DNA of 64,000 nucleotides from Cladocopium goreaui (taxonomy: Eukaryota > Sar > Dinophyceae > Suessiales > Symbiodiniaceae), in NCBI GenBank assembly GCA_947184155.2, contig CAMXCT020001380.1:509201-573200 (forward strand), read 5' to 3'. Below, piece after piece: positions 47,801 through 57,960 of the stretch (positions within the stretch are counted from its first letter, which is position 1; each line of letters starts with the position of its first letter). The notes under the pieces were generated by a model. That model saw nothing but the letters and a program-made list of their open reading frames with translations. It had not been told where the DNA came from and made no database searches. Position numbers and translations under genes: made by a program.

Positions 47801-50800
47801 TGATTTAATATGATTTAACCATCAGAAATGGTGATTTAACATGATTTAACACGACTTAACATGATTTAGCCACCAAGAATCTACAATCATGGTGATTTAA
47901 TCATCAAAAATTGGGAATGAACTCACCATCAAGAAGTGAGAGTTAACCATCAAAGATGGTGATGTCATCAACCAAAATGAGGGATTCACTAAAAAAATTC
48001 GCGGGTTGGACTACACTTTCACCCTGGCCTACAGATGCCTACAGTACATTAGTCCAGTTGCCATCAACTAAAGATCCTCATGGCAATCGCCATGGTGGAT
48101 CAATTGGGCTGTGGCGGCTATGCATCACCAAGGTGTATCCATCTATGTTGCCATTGTTCCACGTTGAATGATGCCCATGGCTATCCGTGGCTGAACTGCA
48201 CCTTTCAACTTACATGGTTTACCTTGCATCCAGTCAGTGTTGGTTGATCTCCCATGCCTAAAAAACACCAGCTTGACTTCATGTTTGATACCTATCAGAA
48301 GCTACCACCAGCTCCTCTCACCTGGGGTACCCTCTGGTAAACTAACATAGCTATTGAAAATCACCATGTTTAATAGGTAAACCATCTATTTCTATGGGCC
48401 ATCTATACCATGGCTATGTTAGTCATAACCAGAGGGTAAACTAGATCATCTTCCCCCTGCCAAGTGACTGCAACAAGGCCCCTGCACCTTTTCCCGAAGG
48501 CTCAATCGCCTCGCCGGGCGATTGATAAGCCAAGTTGTGGGGTGAGGGTCAGGGTTCCCCAGTTGAACGCGGAATGAAAGATGGATTATGTAAAAAAAAA
48601 ACGTAGTGTATATCTAATATACGTGTATATATATATTAAGTATCATATATGCATGATAACATGAAATTTAAATTGGACCAAACGAACTTAAATGAATCAT
48701 AATGTTTATGTCAGGTATGCCCAGTTCTAAGTTGGTTATTGCTCCAGTTGCTCCAGTTCAGTTCCACTTCTACGTATATATATATATATATTATTATATA
48801 TATATAATATTATATATCTATGTATATAGGTAGAAGTCCATCAAAAATATCAGTATAGCTCAAAATCACCAACCAATTCAAAAAGAAAGTATGGTCTGCT
48901 TTCAACAGAATCAACCCGACACAATCGGCCGCCACGGGATTCCTCTGCGCCTGCACTAGGCCCCGGAAGACGTCCAGGGTGCTATGAAGCGTCTGGGAAA
49001 AGCCTGGCTTTTTCATGGGGATGTAAGGGGATAATATGGACATATTAATGCAATATTCATGGGATATGAAATTACCCTCTGGTAGACTAACATAGCCATG
49101 GACATCATTTTTAATGGGAAAATCCACTATAAATGGTCATTTTCAATAGCTATGTTAAATAACCAGAGGGTATCAATATTAATCAATTGAAAACACATTG
49201 AAACACAAGATGTGATTTCCGATTTCCGTTGATTCCCTGCACAAAATTCATTGACCCACAGCCATGTGTCCCATGCCATGCTTTCCATACTTCTGAGGCA
49301 ACTTTACATTAACTAGTACTGCACTGCCCAGTGCTGGTTGAAAATTGGGTAGGGTAGTTGAAGGTGCTGTGTTGAATTCCCCTAAATCGTCTTTGGTGCA
49401 AAGTTTCTCTGCACAATCTTAGAGCGAATTCTGCTTGGGGATCCTTTGACTACAAAATAGAGTCCATCCACATGTAGAATGTCCACCAGCACCTGCCTTT
49501 CTTGGCAGCAAGCTGTAGCAATGCTTTACACGTCATCTGCGAAGAAAACACCCCGCAGAGGATGTCTGAAATTTATTGAAATTTGGGGTTGCCAGTTTCC
49601 GGGATTTCCATGCCTTGGGATAAGTCAGTTCCATATCGAATCTGCTTCTTAGATCGTTTTGCGGACAGATTCGATGAAGCCAACCCCAGATTGACAGATT
49701 TGACAGACCCAAGAGGTCACCTGCTATGGAAAAAGCCAGTAGGCCCTGAAGAATGACTCTCTGAATTGAATGGGGATATTGGGATACAATGGAATTAATG
49801 GGGATTTATTGGGGATTCACATGGATTCACTATCATGTGGTAGGGAAACTCTATTCGTAGCTCCTTGGCTCTTCGTTTGCTAATTCTAACAAGGAATCGG
49901 AATATGGATACAGCCATAACTGGCCACAACTCCTTGGTTCCCTCTTAACTACTGGATTGCAGATGCTGTTGTTTGTCATCTGTTCAGCACAACATTTGGG
50001 CTAGTCCAGAAATGTGGATACCCTCAAATAACCATTTTTTAAGGTAAGGATGAGGTTCGAAACCATCCAATCTCGGGGGTCCCCCGACATTTCAGGTACC
50101 AGCCAGCCATTCCCAACAGTTGGGGGGTTCCTAATCTGGGGGGATCTCCAAGTCAAAATTGGAAAATGCTTCAATGTTGGATGAATTGGGGGTATTCCCA
50201 TGACTTAGGAAACCTCCAGTTCTTGCGGCCTCCCAGTGCATCAAAGCTGGCTCCAGCAGATCTATCTCCAGCAGATCTGTCCGCCGGAGGAGATGGGCCC
50301 AGAACAGTGCTTCCTCAGGTGGAAGCCAGGGGCTTCAAACAAAAATGGAGGTGTTTGAAATATAGCAACGCCCAGACAGAAAAGTATACAGTTTATTTGT
50401 ATACAGATTATTTGTATATATATATGTATATATATATATTGGAAATTATGGGGAAAACATCATCGAACTACCATAAATAGCAAATACGTTCTAGCATCTT
50501 TTTGAGGGCTACTATAAGCTATGACCAATTTGAAAAAGATTGGAGATAGACAAAAAAAAATCACATCATCTACTAAAAATCTTGCTTTACTGAGTTTGAT
50601 TCGGTGGTTTTTGTTGGGCCCCTGAAGCCACCATGTGCCGCTTGGGAATCCTCTTCGGATAAAACCCACCAAGGTGCCGCTTGTTGGAGCCGCGCTTCAT
50701 CCTGCCATTTAGTGCAGGGATTTTCCAGGCACATTTGATTGCGAGAGGATGCACCAGCATATTTCAATGTATTTCATACCACTTCTAAGAGTCTAGGATG

Positions 50801-53800
50801 GTGTATAAACCTTATCTCAGGATATCTCAGGTCCATCTGAGGTCATATCACCCCACCCAAACATTGAGGTACAATTCACTATGTCAATTCAGTTCTAAGA
50901 TAATATTGAAAATCCTTTTTTGACACCAGCTCCAAGACTCTAGAACGATAGCAAATTCCAATTTCACGGCTTAAATATGCCTCTAATCAAAACCTCTACG
51001 TAGCTTAAATGATGTTAAATACCTCTTATACATAAAATATACCAGTCAAAACTCTGTACCGGTCATTGGCTACCGCAGTGCCTTGGTTTTTTGGGGGGCT
51101 GGGGCAGCAACGCCACTCAGCGTCACAGCCTCTGCATCTTCAGGGCGTTTGCGAACAAAGGTCGCGCCGGCCGCAGAAAGCCTAGCCCACCGTGTCGTCA
51201 TTGATGGGTCGGCGGAAACATATTTTTGGATGTATTTTCAAATATAAAACATGTTATAGATGATTTGTAGCACTTTTCATCTTTATAAATTTCATATAAG
51301 AAATAAATCTGTTTGAATATGTTTCACCTCAACGGCTAAAAGGCACTGCGAACTCAACCGAGCTGCTGCTTTCGCAGATCTGCGTGGTCGTCCCGTGCCT
51401 CGGAAAAGAACGGTTAAATCTCCAGGATATTTTTAGCTCAGTAGATAACCAGAAAATACCAGAAACATACAAAAATATAATCTAGGAATATCTAGGACCT
51501 ATAGGATATTATAGGATAATGCACAATAATGCATAATAATACCCGTCTTAGACCTGTACTGTATGTTCTTTCCCATTCTTGGAGTATGTATCTTTGATGG
51601 TTGAGTATCTGGACCTTTCTGGCCCTGCTGTCTGCCCAGCAAGTCACCTTGGTCTCTCCGGCACTGGCACGGAGTAAGAGCTCCTGCCAGCAACGACAAG
51701 GTGTGGAAAGCCGAAGAGTGTCCAAACGCGTAGGAAAAGACAAGTTGGTCCAAACCTAAGACATACTACCCCAGTCTTTTTGAGTAGGAAAAAACAGCCG
51801 ATGGTTGGTGAATAATCCCCAGTCTTCAGGAACTATCTCAACATCAGGGCGTGGTAAAGAATGCATTCTGCAGCAGTGACCTGTGAAGCCAATCTGATGT
51901 TAACTGTCCAAGGTTGATCTCCTTGGTAGCCCAGTCACCAAGTTGATCCCAGGATATCCCAGGCTGCCGCTGCCTCCCACAGCTTCCCCACCTGCACTGC
52001 TCTGACGTCCATGGTGTCCCCTAAACCATTCTGCAAGACCTGAATTGGCAGCTGATCAGCTGAGATGAACGGGAAGCTGAAATCAGAGTTGTTTACTTTA
52101 CAAACCGGGCACCCCCTGTCATATAAAACACCTGCTAAACGATCCCAAAACGTCCCGCATATCTGATTTCATAGGTGGAAGAGATTACTTACAAACCATC
52201 TATCCCCCTGAAAGAATGACTCATTCAACCATAGCAGTGAAACTCCACCACGAATCCAGAGGTAATCACTGAATCCTTGGGATATCTTGGGATGTCCAAT
52301 GAAACCTGCCATGGCTGCACTTCCAACGCGCCTCGTTGGTAATCCGTGGCAGTCCATTTTGATCGATGCTGGTCGACTGCCTCGATCCCAAACCCTATGG
52401 GTCAAACACCCCACGGAAAGATCTGACAACTGTGGTACTTCTACTACCACTACGCTACTATTAGAAGGCACATCTGGTAGACATGTTTTAATGCTCTGAG
52501 AAGCGCTTGCCAGATTGCTTCTGTCTCTTCGACCCTCCACCTACGCATCTACAAGTCCAACCAGAGTTCATTTTGTGTTCGTTCCTCCTCGTTCCTCACC
52601 AACATACTTTCCACGTTCCAACAGAATTTTGTGTTTGGGACAACGAACCTCCACAGTTGCTAGATTGACTGAGAAGCTCCTCTCTGAAGCCCAGCTACAT
52701 GCAATACAATAAGGTCAGGGGCACTCCAATCACAAAGAGTAACAGGAAAAGGACCAGGACTAAACCCTGCTTCTCCTCAAATTTCAGGCATTCAATACCG
52801 TTCAATGGCGTTCAATGGCACTCAACGGCATTCAATGGTCCCAAATGATGCTTCTGGCTCTGTCTATGCATCATTTTTGGCGGTTGCTAGACTGAGTTGT
52901 TTGACATATTCCTCCCACTTCATGCAGCTGTGACGTAGGAAATCATGATCCCCACAATGTCTACACACTGGCAGTGGCAAATCTGATGAAAATCCTTGAT
53001 CTTCAGCGGTAATCAGATACTTCAATGCTCATCAATCCGATGACAAATGCATACAAAACCCCATAAAACCCTATAAATACCCTCTGGTAAACTAACATAA
53101 CTATGGAAAATCACCATTTTCAATGGGTAAATCCACTATAAATGGCCATGTTCAATAGCTATGTTAAATTACCAGAGGGTAATGGGATAAACCACCTATC
53201 AACTGCTGCAGGATTTCGCTGGCCCATCCACAGGCTGGTTTCACCCGGCCGCTGGCTGGTCGAAAACCGGTCCTTGTCCACCGAAGGCAACGCCACGCTG
53301 AGTTCCACCCGCGTGGGTCCATCGGGATTGCCATAGAGACCTGGGATGGCGCCACATGCGCCACGTAATCCACGTATAGATCGGAGATTCTGAGGTGTCA
53401 TACGCTTCATAAATCTTGGTTAATACATGCTAATACATGTTAATACATATTCAGAATGGTTAATAATGGTTAATAATACTTAGTAATGGTTAGTAATGAT
53501 TGGTAATGGTTGGTACCTGTTAATAATGGTTTGTAATTTGTAAATGCCAATTATCCATTTAATATGCTTCATAATGGTTGATAACGATTGATAAATGCCT
53601 ATTTTTAGTTGCTATTAACGGTTCATAAATGTTCATCACCCAGAGTCACCTACCGGTGGATGTAGACGATACAACTAGGGTGATACGAATGGGGGATGGG
53701 ATTGGTATGTGAAATGCTTGTATCTCACTCTTGCTAGGCCCGTTAGGCGTGAATAGAACTACTCTCAGCATTGCAACCCTTACAAAATTGTATCAATATG

Positions 53801-56800
53801 TATCAATAATATCTATTACATTTTATTGCCATCATGTTTGTAATCGTCGATGATTGGTTGCAATCAAAGGTCTCAAACATTATTCAACCAATGACCAAAA
53901 CTCGCAGGTTTGAATCATTTTACACATGGCCAGTCACCAAGTTGGGAGTCGGCAACGTCGTCACAGTGAAAGACTATGAAAGATGATTGCGATTAGAGTC
54001 TGATTTTCCAGAGTTGAAACATCCCCCCAGAGGGCCCAGAGGTGATGAACATTGCATTCCGAATTCCCCTCTGGTTATTTAACATAGCTATGGAACATGG
54101 CCCCACTATAGATGATAAAAATTTTAAAAATGACGATTTACCTATTTACCTATTAAAAACGGTGATTTCTAGACCGTTAAATTACCAGAGGGTAAATCGA
54201 TCTTTGCCAAGGTCTGGTCAGCAGGCGACGGCCCTAGTTGCACGGCTGAGATGGGGGCGGTAGTTGCGCTTGGCCACAGGATCTGTAAGGGCATCATAGG
54301 CCTGCAGGGCGACAGTGCGGGATACCCAGGGGGATTGTTTTGGATGTTTTGTCGTGTCTCAAAGTTATGATAAGTTATGGGCTCCCAGTGTAAGTATGTA
54401 TAATACATAACGTATATATATATATATTATATAATGTTTACATAATTAATATGTTTATATGTGCATACGAGTACATACAGATTGAGCGTCCCTGTCAACA
54501 TGTATGGCTTGGCTGAGGAATGCATACATCAACCCTCGTTGAAGATCAGCTCCCTCGGTGCGCGGATTCCTGCATGGTGCAGGGATCTCTGGTGCCTTCT
54601 TGATGAGAATAAACTTCTCTGCGGCGGCTGTATCGGGGTTCTTATCCGGGTGATACTTTAGTGAGAGCTTGTGAAAGGCCTTCCTTGGTTGACAGATGTT
54701 GACAGATGTTGACAGTTCATGTTCAAAATCTCAAACACTTCATTTGAAAATGCAGGACATGGAATCGTCGGAGGAATCCAGAGACCCCAAGGCGGTTGTG
54801 ATGAAACAGGTAGACTAAACATGACTAAACTTGACTAAACCCCGTTGAAGCCGAAGAAATTGCATCCAAGCTTCTTGATCTGTGAGCTGGAAGATGTTCC
54901 TCCAACTTCCAAAATTGCATAGGGATCAAAGTTTTGGTACCTCAGCACAAAATCTGCGAAAGCTTCGGACACATTGCAACACAATCATCCATCGCCGGCA
55001 GAAAGTGCTGCCTGAATCGCTGTTGCTCCAAAAATAACCACTGCAACCAGGCAGCAGCGCGCTGGTCGCCAGCACTTGCCGCACCTTGGAGGTGATCAGT
55101 TTTGACATCGAATCTTTACCGATCCGCGCGATAGGTGGTTCCGGACAGTGATGGTTGTAGTGAAGTATAAGAATCTACACTCCAAAAGACATCTCTGTTT
55201 GCTCCACTTGGGGACCCGATCTCTGTGCGTTCAAATTCATGACATTCCAAGCGAGCAAGAATACATCGAGTAGTACATTAGTACAAACCAGACCAAACCA
55301 AACCTATAGTTTCCAGGGAAAATTTCGGGACCCATTTTATGTTCCGAATCCCTAAATGAGTTCGTCGACCCGTCGCCTGCACCACAATGTAGAGAAGCCA
55401 GCACCACAAAAGCACAAGCAGAACCAGTCGCCTCGGTCAACATATTAATCACCGACTCAACTCGTGGTGTGGCATCATTTTTTTGAAATCATATAACTTG
55501 GATATAACCATGGATATAACCATGAATTCATATTAATATATATATAATTATATATATATAACCATAAAATACATTAAAATACCATAAACTTCTTTAGCTG
55601 TCATGAGTGGAGTAGAATTAACTTCTATGACTTTCATCAGAAGAAATACACCTGTTGTGGTTGGTCAAGTCCAACTGGAGTCCAGCACTTAAACTCGCCG
55701 CGCTGCGATGCGAAGCCCGCAGAGATATGGCGGGACTTCAGCCGGCGCATGTCAGCTTCACGACGTTCCTGCCGGACAGTGGCCATGGGCCATAGATTGG
55801 CAGGTTGGGAAAGGAACAAAGGTCCAGAAGTAGAGGACCCTAAAATCATCTAATTTTTGTTTTGTAATGTTTAATGGGGAAACCCATGGTTTAGTTTAGT
55901 CTATAGGGTACCCCAATTTTCAGAAAACTCATAATGGCGATCCCCTAACAATTTTTGATAGTGGAATATGGTGAGTGTTCAATTAATGCAATAATGTCTC
56001 TCGAAATTCAGGTACCCAAAAAATCCAAAAACCATTGGTTTCCCTCAAAGGAATGACCAATTTGGGATGATTGTGCGGTCCACTACTAAAATAAACAAAC
56101 AAAGAAAGAAAGAAACCAAGAAACAAAAACGGAAAAGGAAACCCTTATTTGAGAGAATAGAAAACCTTGCCTACATACCCGCCAGTAAACTAACATAAAT
56201 ATCAAAAATCTATCGGTTTGCAAATCATTTCCCTAGGAAAACCATAAAACCTCGATATCTGGCTGTGCCTGAATACAGGGGAGTGACCACCATTTATGGC
56301 TAGACTATAGTGGCAAAAATGATTCTGGCTATACTGTAGTGTGTAAAAAAGACGTTCTGAACATTTCCCAATCATTAAATGGATCTTTTCAAAATCATAA
56401 GGGTACCCCAAATCATCCAAGTCATGACCATGACTTAGCATTGAAACAACCATGGTGACTTGGGGATCCTGATCATCTCAAGCAACCCCATCGAAGGGCA
56501 GTTCGGAGCGCCTGCATCGCCTGGGTACTGCAGAGCCTCACGCGGCTCCCTTCAATGGTCGTAGGGAATGCCTTGGCCACCTGCCGTTGGGCAGATTTTT
56601 CGGCCATCGAGAAAACCAAGGACTTTACTGGATGAATCGGTTCATCCCAAAAAATACATTAAAATATATACTGGGTGAAGAGTAAATCATGTTTTTTCCT
56701 TAGAACCCAACATATTCTAAAAGGTGGATTTAAGGGTCAGATTCCGGTGTCGTTTTGGTCAGAACCCGCCATTGGATGCCTCGGCATGTCCAGGGAAGAG

Positions 56801-57192
56801 GAAATACCAAAGCACCGCCAACGTCCAGGGCAGCAGGAGGCAACTAAGCATGGCCAAGAGGAAGAAGAGCATGGCCTCACAATTCCATTCAGTCCCAATG
56901 TCACCAGTTTGGCTGCGAGGAGATTTTGGAAACTGTCAAGTCAAGGTCACATTCAAGTGGGAGTGCATATGTTTCATGAATGAACTCCTAATAATCCTAG
57001 TATGTTTGCATATGTTTGCTACTCTTCAGCCTTACATGGAGTTGAACAGGGTGAACAAGTGTTGAAGATGTTTAAAACAAACTGAGATTTTTTCTGCCAA
57101 GGCACGGAATCGTCCCCATCACTCTGGTTCTTCTTCGCCGCAATGGCTGGAACAGCCAGGAGCCACAGAAGAGCCATGGCAAAGCGAAACAT
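44857..57192 (-). CDS. SEC63: SEC63-type ER translocon subunit, many exons
   Basis: SEC63 brings a lumenal J domain to the Sec61 channel and recruits BiP. Exons that join in phase: 57192-57098 (MFRFAMALLWLLAVPAIAA, leader), 56912-56780 (MLFFLLAMLSCLLLPWTLAV, membrane segment), then after a gap about 55830-55660 (QPANLWPMATVRQERREADM), about 55105-54996 (CCLVAVVIFGATAIQAALSA, membrane segment), 54953-54872 (FDPYAILEVGG), 54683-54596 (KLSLKYHPDKNPDTAAAEKF, HPD), 54301-54259 (AYDALTDPVAKRNY), 53340 to about 53220 (YGNPDGPTRVELSVALP, the SEC63 signature after the J domain). Brl-domain exons: 46366-46299 (GEEEICIGDVATLEL), 45763-45724 (RANLPEGE), 45477-45436 (AIGSAHTPHFPSAQ), 45018-44966 (RFRVPLAGKCRL), 44889-44857 (LTLSCEAYAG). 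Between them, likely exons at about 51940-52080, 51580-51735, 51075-51190, 50600-50760, 50195-50330, 49430-49530, 48895-49004, 48450-48540, 47365-47460, 46920-47060 and 46510-46612. Many donors are GC. The tail beyond 44.86 kb is open; acidic SDDSGESGSEDG at about 44100-44148 may belong to it. Confidence 0.85.
45590..45665. repeat. (AT)n tract
   Basis: Alternating AT with a few C and T interruptions, in a SEC63 intron. Confidence 0.85.
45796..45903. mobile_element. Stowaway-like MITE, family 1
   Basis: TACCCTCTGGTAAAC ... AAATTACCAGAGGGTA with a palindromic body. Its edge is about 33 bp upstream of the acceptor of the RANLPEGE exon of SEC63. Confidence 0.9.
47145..47255. mobile_element. Stowaway-like MITE, family 1
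   Basis: TACCCTCTGGTCATTTGTT ... GTTTACCACAGGGTA, more diverged in the body. In the SEC63 interval. Confidence 0.85.
47745..47975. repeat. AACCATCAGAAATGGTGATTT tandem repeat
   Basis: About seven degenerate units built on accatcagaaatggtgattt, each itself a small palindrome (accat / atggt). The sequence resembles the core of the family 1 MITE. Confidence 0.75.
48328..48438. mobile_element. Stowaway-like MITE, family 1
   Basis: TACCCTCTGGTAAACTAAC ... GTTAGTCATAACCAGAGGGTA. In the SEC63 interval next to a likely exon. Confidence 0.9.
48770..48830. repeat. (AT)n tract
   Basis: Short AT repeat; nothing else. Confidence 0.8.
49073..49172. mobile_element. Stowaway-like MITE, family 1
   Basis: TACCCTCTGGTAGACTAAC ... 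TAAATAACCAGAGGGTA. It lies about 70 bp upstream of the acceptor of a likely SEC63 exon (49004, GFSQTLHSTLDVFRGLVQAQ). Confidence 0.9.
52250..52700. other. Open frames on both strands, unresolved
   Basis: Minus (52540-52250): SSVVVVEVPQLSDLSVGCLT and SIKMDCHGLPTRRVGSAAM. Plus: ALPTRLVGNPWQSILIDAGR and, at 52560-52700, VARLTEKLLSEAQLHAIQ. I cannot decide which is real. It lies inside the SEC63 interval. Confidence 0.3.
53078..53181. mobile_element. Stowaway-like MITE, family 1 (best-preserved copy)
   Basis: TACCCTCTGGTAAACTAACA ... TGTTAAATTACCAGAGGGTA. The body reads catggaaaatcacc-type sequence and its mirror ccatgttcaatagctatg. In the SEC63 intron after the YGNPDGP exon. Confidence 0.92.
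53410..53640. repeat. TTAATAATGG degenerate decamer repeat
   Basis: About fifteen degenerate units of taataatggt type in a SEC63 intron, similar in length and composition to the other decamer tracts. Confidence 0.7.
54066..54194. mobile_element. Stowaway-like MITE, family 1
   Basis: cCCCTCTGGTTATTTAACAT ... GTTAAATTACCAGAGGGTA, with an internal duplication (atttacctatttacctatta). In the SEC63 intron after the AYDALTD exon. Confidence 0.88.
55230..55450 (-). CDS. Possible SEC63 exon
   Basis: Minus frame LTEATGSACAFVVLASLHCG and SFRDSEHKMGPEIFPGNYRF. It lies between two better-supported SEC63 exons; phases were not resolved. Confidence 0.35.
56520..56610 (-). CDS. Possible SEC63 exon
   Basis: Minus frame MAEKSAQRQVAKAFPTTIEG then SR|GTGAGG. 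With the acceptor CAACGGCAG the part starting VAKAFPTTIEGSR joins exon 56912-56780 in phase 0. Confidence 0.45.
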
Positions 57193-57960
57193 TGTAACGA
57201 CCAAAGAAATCTGTGACCCAAATGGGGATGGATCCAATTTTGTCAAAATCGGGGCAGTGGACCCACAAGAATTATCAAACATGATCATTCTGTTGTTTGG
57301 CATCGGCATCGGCATCAGGATTTTTATACAAAGTCTAAACCTCAGCTTGGTTGATATGCCATGCAACCCTCATGACTCATGGCTTCGCTAGCTGATCAGG
57401 ATGAATCTGATCAAACTTGATCACGTTTCAGCATGGCGAATTCCCGACTCTTGTTCCGGTTCGTTCTATGGTTTGGACCAAAATCTTGCGGCCAGGTGGT
57501 ATGCCAAAAATCATGGGGTTCCGAATTTGTCCCCCTTCAACATGAGCTTCCTCTCGTTTTCAATCAAAGAAAAGTTGATGTTACTCCCCCAAAGGAGAAC
57601 CACAGCATGGTGGCATTTTCAGCTTTGGTCGCCGGTCGCCGTTGGTCGCAACCCGCAAGGCGCAGGTGAATTCGAGCGTCAAATCTTGCAATCTCCAAAA
57701 GGCTTCCTATGTCACTTCTTTCGGCTTTTGTTTGCGAATGTCGTTGGTATACCACTTATTACCACTTTATATTTATATCCATTCAAACGCATTTACCCAG
57801 AATGGTTGTTCAAAGTTGATAAACAATGATAATCAAAGGGTTGCCTCTCTATAATGACCAATGCAATGGTCTGAAACTCTTGCAAAGGAAAACCATTGGT
57901 TACCCTTTCCATACAGAGCATACGGTGGACATGGGGTTTCGACAGGGTCACTTTGTGCGG
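57193..57960 (+). other. Region upstream of SEC63, with an unassigned open frame
   Basis: Between the SEC63 ATG and the satellite array. A plus frame from 57401 to 57829 (142 codons, DQNLAARWYAKNHGVPNLSP, QLWSPVAVGRNPQGAGEFER) is long for chance but has no recognised domain, and another plus frame (LLFRFVLWFGPKSCGQVVCQ) overlaps it. The SEC63 promoter should lie here; I see no TATA-like or other conserved element I could name. Confidence 0.3.
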
